A stretch of 64,000 bases of DNA from the NCBI GenBank assembly GCA_030734395.1, contig JAUZTG010000001.1, forward strand, positions 1-64,000, written 5' to 3'. The notes beneath the pieces were generated by a model. It had not been told where the DNA came from, did no database searches, and was given only the letters and a program-made list of their open reading frames with translations. The number at the start of each line of letters is the position of its first letter. Position 1 is the first letter of the stretch. This DNA is from Sarocladium kiliense (lineage: Eukaryota > Ascomycota > Sordariomycetes > Hypocreales > Sarocladiaceae). The translations under genes and the position numbers were made by a program. Below, piece by piece: positions 1 through 10,264 of the stretch.

Positions 1-126
1 ACCCTAACCCTAACCCTAACCCTAACCCTAACCCTAACCCTAACCCTAACCCTAACCCTAACCCTAACCCTAACCCTAACCCTAACCCTAACCCTAACCC
101 TAACCCTAACCACTAACCCTAACCCG
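1..126. repeat. Telomere repeat array (CCCTAA)n
   Basis: Positions 1-111 are an uninterrupted run of the hexamer CCCTAA, about 18 units, followed by a degenerate junction and one last pair of units. The C-rich strand reads 5'->3' from base 1, so base 1 is the physical chromosome end and the chromosome interior lies to the right. TTAGGG telomeres are usual in filamentous ascomycetes. Confidence 0.97.
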
Positions 127-381
127 ATACCTCACCCTATCCTCCGGCCCTAACTGACACCCTAACCACAGCCCCTGACCCAAACCCTATCTTCCGACCC
201 AGACCCTGACCCAGACCCGATGGTCCGGCCCAAAGCCCGAAGGGCTACCCTGTAGGGGGCCGGACCCAGAGGGTCCCTGTATCTATTGCAGCCGTAGGCT
301 GCAACTGTATCTTTTACGGCCGTAGGCCGTAACTGAATCTCTTCCGAAAGGCTGCCTCTGGCAGCCTCGGATTACTATTGT
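127..381. other. Telomere-adjacent cluster of short perfect hairpins
   Basis: After degenerate telomere-like motifs, this stretch holds five perfect inverted repeats, each with a 3-nt loop: 234-246 (5-bp stem, loop GAA), 262-276 (6 bp, AGA), 286-304 (8 bp, GTA), 314-332 (8 bp, GTA) and 349-367 (8 bp, TCT). No open reading frame fits. It could be the leader of the tandem repeats or of the retrotransposon downstream. The hairpins are read directly from the bases; their role is unknown. Confidence 0.8.
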
Positions 382-1430
382 GCCTTCTATAGGAAATTCA
401 AGAATTTCGTGTCTCTATATAGAGACACACTCTTGAGTTAGGGTCTGTAGTTTGGGTTCGGGTTTGGGTCTGGGTCAATTTCAGCTGCTTTTTCTAGCCC
501 TAACTATGACCCTAACTTCTAACCCTAACTTTCCCTCTATAGGAAATTCAGGAAATTCGTGTCTCTATATAGAGACACACTCTTGAGTTAGGGTCTGTAG
601 TTTGGGTTCGGGTCTGGGTCTGTAGTTTGGGTTTGGGTCTGGGTCTGGGTCAATTTCAGCTGCTTTTTCTAGCCCTAAGTATGACCCTAACTTCTAACCC
701 TAACTTTCCCTCTATAGGAAATTCAAGAAATTCGTGTCTCTATATAGAGACACACTCTTGAGTTAGGGTCTGTAGTTTGGGTTCGGGTTTGGGTCTGTAG
801 TTTGGGTTCGGGTTTGGGTCTGGGTCAATTTCAGCTACTTTTTTCAGCCCTAAGTATGACCCTAACTTCTAACCCTAACTTTCCCTCTATAGGAAATTCA
901 ACAATTTCGTGTCTTTATATAAAGACACACTCTTGAGTTAGGGTCTGTAGTTTGGGTTTGGGTTTGGGTCTGGGTCAATTTCAGCTGCTTTTTCTAGCCC
1001 TAACCAAGACCCTAACTTCTAACCCTAACTTTCCCTCTATAGGAAATTCAAGAAATTCGTGTCTATATAGAGACACACTCTTGAGTTAGGGTCTGTAGTT
1101 TGGGTTCGGGTTTGGGTCTGTAGTTTGGGTTCGGGTCTGGGTCTGGGTCAATTTCAGCTGCTTTTTTCAGCCCTAAGTATGACCCTAACTTTTAACCCTA
1201 ATTTTCCCTTTATAGGAAATTCTGGAAATTCGTGTCTTTATATAGAGACATATTCTTGAGTTAGGGTCTGTAGTTTGGGTTCAGGTCTGGGTCTGTAGTT
1301 TGGGTTCGGGTCTGGGTCTGTAGTTTGGGTTCAGGTCTGGGTCTGTAGTTTGGGTTCGGGTCTGGGTCTGGGTTGGGTTCAGCTGCTTTTTTCAGCCCTA
1401 AGTATGACCCTAACTATGGCCCTAATATCA
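382..1430. repeat. Subtelomeric tandem repeat, about 6 units of ~150-180 bp
   Basis: Each unit carries a block like CTATAGGAAATTC, then a 20-bp palindrome (GTGTCTCTATATAGAGACAC or a variant), then G-rich telomere-like text (TTAGGG and TTTGGGT variants), then AGCTGCTTTTTCTAGCCC and C-rich text (CCCTAA variants). Palindrome copies are at 409-428, 559-578, 734-753, 909-928, near 1059 and near 1232. Some units have extra copies of the TCTGTAGTTTGGGTTCGGG segment. The telomere-like blocks on either side of the palindrome are in opposite orientation. The array could be the 5' leader of the adjacent retrotransposon or an independent subtelomeric satellite. Confidence 0.85.
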
Positions 1431-2529
1431 GCCCCTAATCTATACTTTAGGCTGGAAGTTAGGGTTATGTTAGGGTCAAAGTTAGGTATAGGGTAGCGTA
1501 AAGTTAAATATATTTATTCAAGACGTTTTCCCTTGGGTTATAGTAAAAAGAGTTAGGGTTAAATAATAATCAGCTAATTGTAAGCTATTTTATAACAATA
1601 TATACTTATCTAAAAAAAATTACTTTAATAGAAATTGAATCCTAGACTTTTAAAAACCTTAGCGTTAAAAAAGATATAATATAATACTATTATGCTATAG
1701 TATATCTTTACTAATCTTGGGTTCCTTAAGGGTCTTTATTTTAATCTACAATGCCTCTAATATAACTATTTTTCCCTTTTAAAAAGCAAAGGCCTCTTGT
1801 TGAACTGAACCCTAACCTTAAGAGTTAAGCTATAAAGGCAATATTAATATCATATAAAACTGCTTTTTTAGAGCTTTGGAATAGTATTCATGTCTTTGGG
1901 TTAAGCCTTGTTTAAATACGCTAGGCTTTATTAAAGTGAACTTATATAAGGTTAGCCAGGGTTCCTGGTCAGGAGTAAAGCCAAGAGTCCTAGTTAGGGG
2001 TAGAGTTAGGGTCCCTAGTTAGGGGTTAAGTCAGGGTCTCTAGTCAGGGGCAGAGTTAAGATTAGCAAGTAAGGTCGGTAAGAGAAGCCATTTCCATTTA
2101 CTTTCATCTATAAATCAAGCCATTTTCCTCTCTCAACCTCTCTCAAACAATCTCTCTCAACCTCTCTCAACCCATCTCTCTCAATACTCTCTTTATACCT
2201 TCAAGGCCTCCAAGGTCTCTCAACACTCTCTTTTCCCTCTATATCTTCAAGGTCTAGGGTTACTCTCTTTTCTCTCTCAACCTTCAAAGCCTCCAAGGTC
2301 TCTCTTCTCTCTATACCTTCAAAGCCTCCAAGGTCTCTCTTCTCTCTATACCTTCAAAGCCTCCAAGGTCTCTCTTCTCTCTATACCTTCAAAGCCTCCA
2401 AGGTCTCTCTTTCCTTTAGCTATAATATTTCCCTTAGCAAAGGCTCTCTTTTTTCCTTTTTTTTCATCTCTTTCCATCTCTCTTAACACTCTCTCTTCTC
2501 TTTATACCTTCAAGGCCTCTAAACGCAGC
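1431..2529 (+). other. AT-rich leader and pyrimidine-rich 5' flank of the telomeric retroelement
   Basis: 1431-1900 is AT-rich with scattered TTAGGG-like words and no convincing gene. 1940-2070 has degenerate TTAGGG/TCAGGG repeats on the plus strand. 2100-2525 is strongly pyrimidine-rich on the plus strand. It includes three copies of a 35-bp tandem repeat (starts near 2311, 2346 and 2381) built on CTATACCTTCAAAGCCTCC. The CT-rich tract runs straight into the ATG at 2530 and may be the 5' untranslated leader of the retroelement. Confidence 0.6.
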
Positions 2530-5500
2530 ATGGCAACACATCAGTGCCCCAGCTGCAAGGCCAGCTACAAAGATATCCTTGACCATATAAGGAAAAAGCA
2601 CCCAACTACGCCCTTTACGACCTTGCAACTCCAGCCAGTCGGCTTGGTTCCCTGCCCAGAGTGCGGCACGGCTTGCCGAAGCGCCCACGGCGCCGCCGCA
2701 CACATGGCCAAGATACACGGCATCACAGGAGCCCACAGGATCTCTACAGGGCTCCGAATCCGAACACAGCCACCTGGATCAGCCACGCCCGCCCCCCGTG
2801 CCAATACCTTCAGCCCGGACCTTCCGCGCATCCAAAAGCTCCCTATACAACCAGAGAGCCCACACCATACCCTGCACCAATCCCCCCAGGCTGACCAAGA
2901 CTCTCCCTCTCGATCTCACGGACTGCAGGGTAGCCTTTGGGCTCCATCCGCCCAACGGAAACGCCGTAGATCCATCTCTCCTGATCAGCGTGCCGTACGG
3001 GCCCAATTTACAAGCCAGTATTTCGCCCTGGCTGAGGAACAGGCCCCTGAACCCTCTGAACCAAGGCCCCGAAGCAGAGCCTGTACGGAATCATCAGTGG
3101 GCTCAATAGACTCTCTTCCCTCCATCAGAGACCTTATCACGGCTGCGGCTGACCACCCTGCACCTCTGCCGTCTCCCAGAGGCCTCGGCGCCTTCCAGAG
3201 CTTAGAGGAACCGCCGCAGTCTCTTGAGGTCCCCGAAACAGGCTCTGAAGCCTCTGACGAAGCCCCGACGCCCCCATCTGGCCAGGGCCAGCTCCCTGGG
3301 AAAACAGGGCCTTTTTTACCCTCTGAGCCCTCCCAATCATCGCTGAGCCCGCCGGATGAGCTTGAATTACAGCACCAAAAAGCCCTGAAACCCCTGCTGG
3401 AGAAATCCTCTATCCAGGCCCTGATTGCCTACTCAAAGGTGCCAATACCAGAGGAACGCCTCCACGCAAGGCAGGCTAGGCTGTTTTCAGAGGCTGCAAA
3501 ACGCGCTGCAGATGCCTTTCTTAGGGCACCTACAGCAAACCACCTTCTACATCTTCTCTTATTACCCCGGGTCCTCGGAATTGCCCTCTTGAAAGGCAAC
3601 CTCGCCCCTACCCTGCGTGCCTTCCCCCGAACAATACCTCCTCCCCCAGAGGATCAAACCGACCTACCCTACACAGGCCAACAAGATCCGGCAAAACGGG
3701 CCGCCCAATTACTCGAGAGAGGATTCCTCGGCAAGGCCTCCCGAACCTTGCTGGATCCGGCACCTACGGCACCCAACACAGCCCGAACCAGGGCAGCCCT
3801 CAGGGCAAAACACCCCGTAGGTGCCCCTGAGCCCTTCAAGGCACGCAGCAGGCCCCGGCCTGGCCAACCTGTGACAATAAAGGCAATTTCAGCTGCAATT
3901 ACCTCTATAGGCAAGGAAAAAGCCCCTGGCCTCAGTGGCTGGACCAGGGGCCTGCTGGAAATCGCGACCTCGGCTCCCGACGCCTCCATCCTCAGCGCCT
4001 TACGCCTACTGGCCGATATGATACGACAGGGCACTGCTCCCGGCGCTGACCTTCTGTGTGCCGCCAGGCTGGTCGGCCTACAGAAGCCTGATGGAGGCGT
4101 ACGCCCTATAGCCGTAGGGGACATCCTCTATCGCGTCGCCCTGAAGGCTCTGTTGGCAACTAATTTCCAGCCTGGAATGCTACTGCCGAACCAGCTAGGC
4201 GTGGGAAATCCAGGCGGCGTCGAGCCTGCCATAACACTGCTCCAGGAGGTGATTTCAGGCCCGAACGCCTCTGAAATACACACGATCGCCTCCCTGGACC
4301 TCTCCAACGCCTTCAACACAATGCCTCGAACAGCTGTAGCAGCTGCTATAGCTCGCTACGCTCCGGGCTTTTACAGAGCCGCTGAGTGGGCGTACGGAAG
4401 GCCTGGCCTTCTGATTACAGCTGACGGAACCGCCGTAGCCTCTGCTGAAGGCGTGCGGCAGGGAGATCCTCTCGCTGGCTTCCTCTTCTCCCTCGCGATC
4501 CGACCTACCCTGGAGGCTCTCCAAGAGACCCTGCCGCAGGCGCTGATTATAGCGTATTTCGACGACATCTACCTGCTGAACAAGGGCCCAGAGAGCCCGT
4601 TACAGGCCGCCACAGAGGTCCTTGCCGGCAGCCCAGTTACCCTGAACCTCAGCAAGAGCTCTGAACACCCCGTAGCCTCCCTGAAGACGCAGGGCCTCAA
4701 AGCCTTGGGCACGCTGATTGGGCCAGTTTCAGCACGCCGGCAATTCCTGCAGGGCAAAATCAACGCCCTGGAGGAGGCCCTGGATGCCCTGAAAGCCCTG
4801 CCTAAACAGCATGCCCTCTTACTCCTCAGGGGCTCGATTCAGCTGCTATTACGCCACCTCTTACGCCAACTTGAGCCTGAGGGCCTGGAAGACCTCTGGG
4901 AGAAAACGGATGCCCTGATTTACAACGCTATCCAATCCCTAGCCTCCAGGGCACCTACAGGCTACGATAGAGCCCCTGAAGCTATCAACAGCTCGCTGAT
5001 TGCCCTGCCAGTCCGAGAGGGAGGCCTGGGAGTGCCTCTCCACACAGACCTCGCTATACCTCTCTACACAGCAGCCCAGGCAGAGGCTAAAGTCCAGCTG
5101 TACAGAATCTTCAGTACCAACGCCAACTACGCCTTGCCTGATCCCGGGCCCCCTGATCAAACTGCCCAGCAGGCATTCCGATCAGTTACCCTGCAACGCC
5201 TCCAATTACTCGATCAGGCCCTGGATCAGCCGCAGCACCGTGCCTGGCAGGAAAACAGCAGTTATCTTGGCCGCAGGTGGCTGAATACGCTGCCTACGGC
5301 TAAAGGGATCACATTTACAGACCCCGAGGCAACTGAAGCTCTTCGAGCCAGGCTCCTCTTGCCCGTACGGCCTCCTGAGACTCCCTGCAACTACTGCGCC
5401 GCAGAGGCTGCCCTGGGCCACGAGGACCTCTGCAAGGGAGCCTCCAGGAGGTGGCTAGCTCGCCACAACCAGATCACCCGTGCCTTCGAAAAAACACTCA

Positions 5501-5928
5501 CTAGCCGGCCTGATCTGGAATTCGAGCTAGAGCCTCATATACCTGGGCAGGCTCCTGAGGCCCCCGTGCCACAGGCTCCCCCTAGGGCTGATTTTGCCGT
5601 TACCCTCGGCAACACACGCTACTTTTACGATGTGCAAATCGTGGCTATAAACAAACAATCAGCCCGAACAGAGGCAGCCGCTACCCTGCAGGAGGCCGCG
5701 GCTGAAAAACAGCGGAAATACAAGGGCCTAGGCCATTGTTTCAAACCTCTGATCGTATCAGCCGGCGGCCTGATGGAGAAGGAAACAGCCCAAACCTACA
5801 AGGGCCTTCAGCGCCTGATGGGCTCTGTTGCCGCTGCCTGGCTTGATAGCCAGATAAGCTATACCCTTGTGAAAACACGGGCTATTTCAGCTGCCTCGAT
5901 CGCTCGAGACATTCCCTTACGCAACTAA
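2530..5928 (+). CDS. Telomere-adjacent non-LTR retrotransposon protein (RT + restriction-like endonuclease)
   Basis: This is one uninterrupted 1132-codon frame. Residues 6-24 and 42-63 form two C2H2 fingers (C-x2-C-x9-H-x4-H and C-x2-C-x12-H-x4-H), as in site-specific R2/CRE-like elements. The central domain is a reverse transcriptase with a SLDLSNAFNTMPR block, GVRQGDPLAGFLF and the catalytic YFDD at 676-679. Near the C terminus are a CCHC knuckle (C953..C968) and a PD-(D/E)xK-like site: D1021 in RADFAV and D1034 in YFYDVQIV. This order (fingers, RT, CCHC, RLE) is that of early-branching non-LTR elements, which include telomere-targeting ones such as Magnaporthe MoTeR (from memory). No APE endonuclease or RNase H is seen. 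It lies 2.4 kb from the telomere with its 5' end toward it and is free of stops, so it looks recent. Confidence 0.9.
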   Translation: MATHQCPSCKASYKDILDHIRKKHPTTPFTTLQLQPVGLVPCPECGTACRSAHGAAAHMAKIHGITGAHRISTGLRIRTQPPGSATPAPRANTFSPDLPRIQKLPIQPESPHHTLHQSPQADQDSPSRSHGLQGSLWAPSAQRKRRRSISPDQRAVRAQFTSQYFALAEEQAPEPSEPRPRSRACTESSVGSIDSLPSIRDLITAAADHPAPLPSPRGLGAFQSLEEPPQSLEVPETGSEASDEAPTPPSGQGQLPGKTGPFLPSEPSQSSLSPPDELELQHQKALKPLLEKSSIQALIAYSKVPIPEERLHARQARLFSEAAKRAADAFLRAPTANHLLHLLLLPRVLGIALLKGNLAPTLRAFPRTIPPPPEDQTDLPYTGQQDPAKRAAQLLERGFLGKASRTLLDPAPTAPNTARTRAALRAKHPVGAPEPFKARSRPRPGQPVTIKAISAAITSIGKEKAPGLSGWTRGLLEIATSAPDASILSALRLLADMIRQGTAPGADLLCAARLVGLQKPDGGVRPIAVGDILYRVALKALLATNFQPGMLLPNQLGVGNPGGVEPAITLLQEVISGPNASEIHTIASLDLSNAFNTMPRTAVAAAIARYAPGFYRAAEWAYGRPGLLITADGTAVASAEGVRQGDPLAGFLFSLAIRPTLEALQETLPQALIIAYFDDIYLLNKGPESPLQAATEVLAGSPVTLNLSKSSEHPVASLKTQGLKALGTLIGPVSARRQFLQGKINALEEALDALKALPKQHALLLLRGSIQLLLRHLLRQLEPEGLEDLWEKTDALIYNAIQSLASRAPTGYDRAPEAINSSLIALPVREGGLGVPLHTDLAIPLYTAAQAEAKVQLYRIFSTNANYALPDPGPPDQTAQQAFRSVTLQRLQLLDQALDQPQHRAWQENSSYLGRRWLNTLPTAKGITFTDPEATEALRARLLLPVRPPETPCNYCAAEAALGHEDLCKGASRRWLARHNQITRAFEKTLTSRPDLEFELEPHIPGQAPEAPVPQAPPRADFAVTLGNTRYFYDVQIVAINKQSARTEAAATLQEAAAEKQRKYKGLGHCFKPLIVSAGGLMEKETAQTYKGLQRLMGSVAAAWLDSQISYTLVKTRAISAASIARDIPLRN

Positions 5929-6230
5929 CCTATCTCTTCGTTCTGCCCTTTGATATAGCCTAGATTCCATGTATCTATACACGGAATACCTCTCTTTTCT
6001 CGCCTTTTTTATCTCTTCTTATCTCTTTTTACCTCTCTTTATCTCTCTTTATCTCTTTTTATCTCTTTTTACCTCTTTTTACCTCTCTCTATCTCTCTCT
6101 ATCTCTTTTTTTATCTCTTTTTATCTCTCCTCTTATCTATCTTCTTATATCTCCTTAAATCTCTTTATCTCTCTTTATACCTCTATTTACCTCTTAAATT
6201 ATCTCTTATGTAAAATAGCCTCAGCAAGAT
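5929..6230 (+). other. Pyrimidine-rich 3' untranslated tract of the retroelement
   Basis: From 5990 to 6200 the plus strand is almost entirely T and C, with TCTCTTTTTATC-type words. The 87-codon frame here is a low-complexity artefact. The tract follows the RT stop codon and ends at the telomere-like repeat, so it is best read as the element's 3' UTR. Confidence 0.6.
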
Positions 6231-6302
6231 AGCTTAGTTAGAACCCAAACCCAATCCCAAACCCTAAGCTTAGTTAGAACCCAAACCCAATCCCAAACCC
6301 TA
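6231..6302 (+). repeat. Two 36-bp telomere-like direct repeats at the retroelement 3' junction
   Basis: Two tandem copies (6231-6266 and 6267-6302) begin AGCTTAGTTAGAACCC and run into degenerate CCCTAA-type text (AACCCAATCCCAAACCCTA). They lie at the interior side of the retroelement, where a telomere-targeting element should join old telomere sequence. A related stretch is at 40640-40684. Confidence 0.8.
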
Positions 6303-6987
6303 TTCTACTTCTTTTCTACTCTATTTTATTATTTTATTTTTACCTAAAATATGGCTATCTCAAATATCAGTTTTCGACTTAGTGAAAAAAAAGTAATCGC
6401 GGGATTTTCACTTTTTTCTCCTTTCTTCCCCTTCTAGCGCCGCGATCGTTCGCTGACCCCAGGAAGATCTCCACGTCGCCGGTCTCCGTCATCGACTTGC
6501 TCGAGACTGTCCTATGTCAGAGGACGAAGAAAAGGGGGACTAAGATTGTGGTGGATTTCCTCTTTCGGCTTAAAGGCGACCAGGGTCAACCCCAAAAAAC
6601 ATATAATACCATAACTTCTACTTCTAATTCTAAGGTAAAATCAACTCGAAATTAGCTGGGATTCAAATCTTATATTAATTCTATACTTATATTATATAAT
6701 ATCCAATCCGCGCCCATTTTAAGTAAAGGAAATACACTGAACTCAGCATAAGAAAATACACTGAACTCAGCCCCTGTTCCGCGGAGCCAAGACTTTCATT
6801 GTATGGGCAATACACTGAATACTGTAGGAATAGGGTGTACCGGAAGGGTGGCAGGGATGGCACGGACGGAAGGGAAATAATTTCATGTCATTACAAGATT
6901 GCATGATGATACGAGCGACCCTTTGTACAGTAGAGTTCTTATTCGTTCTTTGTAGCAACGGTCCGGGCGTGACTGATAGCGGTCGGA
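6303..6987. other. AT-rich gene-free spacer
   Basis: I see no supportable gene. 6300-6740 is AT-rich apart from a GC-richer patch at 6430-6590. At 6727-6770 there is a short tandem duplication of AAATACACTGAACTCAGC. The first copy of the 114-bp repeat begins at 6820. Confidence 0.5.
6820..6933. repeat. 114-bp direct repeat, copy 1
   Basis: This stretch matches 18939-19052 over the same length with only a handful of differences. Both copies begin TACTGTAGGAA and end CCCTTTGTACAGTAG. The pair flanks the 12-kb block of accessory genes. The origin is unknown; neither a tRNA nor an LTR signature is evident. Confidence 0.85.
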
Positions 6988-8289
6988 TCAGCTCTCGCCC
7001 ATGTGCCTTCGCATGATCTGCCACAGAGGCGTCGCCGCCTCTTTCGGCATTGTTAGATTCACCCTATACAATAGTATCTCTATCTTTCCCCATTCAAACC
7101 TCTCGTTCGGCCGCCTTAGACCCGCCAACAGTCCCCCGGGTATCCGCGCCGTGTAGAAGTACACCTCCTCCGCGCATTTCGTCGGCAGCCCAATCGCATG
7201 CACAGCAAACACCTCCTCCTCCAACCATCCAGCCCCCGCCCCAGCTTCTTGCATCGCTACCCACTGATCGTGCGCCTGCGCAATCAGTATGCTGCCAATG
7301 TACGCGTCTTCCTCCGCCACCGCCGGCTGCATCTCCCGGAATGCTCTTCTGCATCGTGCCGTTATGATCTCGTCGCGTTTCGACTGGTCATTTTGCGCCC
7401 CTCGCCATGCATACTGCTGCCTTCCTTCCCAAATCTCCTCGAAGCACACATATGCAACGCACGCTCCTTGCCTCGCATTCCCATACAGCCCCCCGACCCT
7501 TATCCTGGCATCCCTTGCCACTCCCAGCCCGCGCCTATCGCCATATCTGCACGGATGTCCCTCGTCAGTACTGCCCTGCCCAGGAACGCCTTTGTGTAAA
7601 ACCACTTACTCTAGCCTCAGCTTTTGCCCCAGCCGTTGCATCCCGAACAGCGCAACTAGCCCCTTCACCCCCAGCTGTTGTCCTTCAAGTGTCATCGAGC
7701 CTAACTCCTTTACGCAATGCTCGACCACATCTCCAGGCTCATCCTGCGCCCACTCGTCCTCCTCAATACCAGCCGCCGTAGAGGATCCATCCCTTCCGCG
7801 CTTTTGCCATCCGCTCGGTGGCTCCACCCTCTTGAATGCTAACTGAAGAACCTCCAGCTGCTTCCCCGTCCATTCAAACGGGTGCACAAAGAGCCTCTCT
7901 CGAGGACGCGCATGCAGCTTGCCATTTAGCGACCCTTTCTGCGGTCCTTCAAGCGGCGTCGAGCCTCTCCGACTTTTTCTTGACGCTGCACCAGCCCGGC
8001 TGCGTTTCGCCCCCCTTGGATCCGTGTCCGAAGTAAACGCCTTCCTCTTCAGCTCGCGGTATCGAATCGCCTGGTGCAAATCTGGTTGCGAAAGGCCAGA
8101 TGGTGTCTCGAGTAAGCTTGTGGGCGTCATTGCGCCCATGGCGAGTGGTTGAATTGCGCCCTGCTGGGATGTTGCAGAGGGCACGTTCAAGGGGTCTGGT
8201 GCGACGCGCGACGAGCCACTCCATTCCGTGCCTGGCTGCTGACTAACACGACAATCCCCGCTTTGGCCCATCCTGGATCTGTGCTTCAA
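6988..8289 (-). CDS. Hypothetical protein, two exons (412 aa)
   Basis: Two abutting minus-strand frames are joined by a clear 63-nt intron at 7547-7609 (GTAAGT donor, ACTGAC branch, GTGCAG acceptor). Splicing turns the in-frame TAA into a Glu codon and gives 412 residues. The N-terminal third is basic and low in complexity (near residues 55-90, with RGAKRSRAGAASRKSRRG, a possible nuclear signal). The C-terminal half is more ordered. I do not recognise a domain. The annotated ATG at 8289 lies only about 40 bp from the start of the divergent plus-strand gene; a later start at the Met in MTPTSLLETPSG would leave a more normal promoter gap. Function unknown. Confidence 0.6.
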
Positions 8290-8332
8290 CGCATCGTTTT
8301 AGCTTCACTCATTGCCGCTCTACCTCCTAATC

Positions 8333-9604
8333 ATGGATCCTAAACCGTATTCCGCTCGAAATGTTGAAGATCTTCGAAATGGTTCGATTGTTCCAGACTC
8401 GGTCACGGTTCTGGACGACCTCAGCCCCGCGGAACTGCGAATGTCGGCCAGTCGCTGGACAAGAGATCATTTAGTGGCATTTCGCTTACTAGTAGATCAA
8501 GAGACAAGGCTACTCAAAACGTTTCGGGAAGATCATGGCAACAACTGCCCCATCTGTCGACCAGAGGGCTCGCACTCTCAGCAAGTCAACCAGGAAATGG
8601 TCGACTGCCTACTGGAGAGTGTTTCTCGTGATGAGTTACTGCAGACGGAGTCTCGCTTATTGAAGAACCCCGCTGGTGCATTCTGGGTCGCACTTGCACA
8701 CGCATGTCAACCAAACCAGGACGTAGAACCGAGGCAGTACCCCGAGCGCATCAGGGAGCCTCCTGCTCGGAAGGAGGAATACGTCGATTCTTCTGCCGCT
8801 ATACATGGCTCGTCTTCGCCAACACAACCTTCGGGTTCCGATTATGGTGATTGGGGTTCGCAAGGGTTGGATGAAGATCGAAACGACGAGCGCCGCGGCC
8901 TCCCCGAAGAAACCGCGGTCCGTCTAGCAATCGAGTTCTTTCGCTGTACTCTTCAATCATGCCTTCAACAGGAGAGTGACGTCTTAGAAGTCCGTCCACG
9001 CATATCTCGTAAGGCAACAACAACATACATCGCTAGCAACTATCGCGTGACCTGCGAGGACGATGGTGGCATTGCCCTGTCTGAGCGTGGGCCGGCTTGC
9101 TGGAGAGAAGTGAACCCCTTTTATGCCCAATTAGAGGCGAAAAGGGCTTCTCAGCATCTTCACATTGATCCCCGTACTGGCAGAGCCAGCCCTATCCCAT
9201 CGGACGCGGTATTAGCTCAGTGCCTGGGCGAGGCTGTACTGACTTGGGACAAGAATCAGAGGTCTCTTTCGCACGGGTGAGTCTTCATTTCGTCCTTCAA
9301 TGCCACCCTTCGATCCACCGTTCTCGCCGACTAACACTTGCCTCAACACAGCGTCATTGTCATCGTCATGGCCAATACATTTATGCGCTTCGCCCACTTT
9401 CGATTTGGCGACAAGTACCAAGAGTACCTGCACGCAGATAGCGCAGAGCAGAGATCTTTAGTGGAAAATGCTCCGGAAGAAACATGTGTTCGCATGCTTT
9501 GTACAAGATACTTCAACTTAGAAGAGAGCGAGGGCAGGCGGGCTGCACTATGCCACATACTGGCACTTGTTAGGTGGCATGACACCACAAGCGCTCACCA
9601 CTAG
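8333..9604 (+). CDS. Hypothetical protein, two exons
   Basis: Exon 1 (8333-9276) and exon 2 (9352-9604) are joined by a 75-nt intron with GTGAGT donor, GACTAAC branch and AACACAG acceptor. The join is in frame. An upstream in-frame ATG is at 8312; the one at 8333 (MDPKPYSARN) is chosen because it leaves more room to the divergent neighbour. The spliced protein is about 398 residues, acidic and soluble, with no signal peptide or membrane segment and one CPIC pair near residue 68. I do not recognise the family. The two divergent spliced genes may share a bidirectional promoter. Confidence 0.6.
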
Positions 9605-9739
9605 GCCGATCAAACCTATGCTTCATCAATTGCCCCAAACAACCCTAAACAAGTCGCTTAAGGTCGCGGCGAACGTAGCAGGCATCTCCAAGCTCTATCG
9701 GCAACCAGCCCAGCAGAATGACCCTTCCTAAACTCTCAC

Positions 9740-10084
9740 TTATGACTGCACCTGCCATCCATGGTCATTCAGATGTCCGATCGATTCTCTTCGTCCACTG
9801 CTTGATCGCGCCATGCTCTCGTCCAGTTCTCGAATAGTCGCCAGTGCCATCCCTTTCTTGCCACCAAAATGATCCCAGATTTCTGTTCTAACCTGCTCCA
9901 ATACTGACAGCCAAGCCTCACTAGAGCACTGACGACGGTCATTAGACGGATCCGGCCGACCACCTTTCTCGCCGTCGAACCATTCGTTGTCCACCGCGTT
10001 GAGGTCTCGCCGCACTTCCTCTTGCCACTGAGGCATTACATCCCATGATAGGAATGCCAAGGTACATCCTTCGAACCATCTCAA
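9740..10084 (-). CDS. Possible small hypothetical gene or exon
   Basis: A 114-codon minus-strand frame with a protein-like composition: acidic, Trp-rich, with segments such as SVLEQVRTEIWDHFGGKKG. It lies 180 bp downstream of the IPA-type gene on the same strand. No intron joining it to a neighbour is clear and no domain is recognised. It could be a terminal exon, a gene relic or chance. Confidence 0.3.
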   Translation of the reverse strand: MRWFEGCTLAFLSWDVMPQWQEEVRRDLNAVDNEWFDGEKGGRPDPSNDRRQCSSEAWLSVLEQVRTEIWDHFGGKKGMALATIRELDESMARSSSGRRESIGHLNDHGWQVQS

Positions 10085-10264
10085 TGCAGGCCGTTATTGT
10101 CCAAAGGTGAGACATGACAACCACCCCAAATCCTCTGTTTGGCGCGTTTCCATGTGGTTTGAACGGGGGGTTCGATGGGTAATGGTGATTGGGTACGGGA
10201 AGGAAACGCGCCGCGTTTCTGGTGGTAATACTTGGAGCAGGGTTGTTTGCTTTTCTGCCTGCTA

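Noticed and set aside
2565..4763. Minus-strand frames across the telomeric RT gene
   Set aside because: Shadows of an 1132-codon frame with full RT and endonuclease motifs.
5969..6232. 87-codon frame of Leu/Ser/Tyr/Phe
   Set aside because: Low-complexity translation of a pyrimidine tract; not a membrane protein.
7050..7846. Overlapping Pro/Ser-rich plus-strand frames
   Set aside because: Antisense to the spliced minus-strand gene, which has a canonical donor, branch and acceptor.
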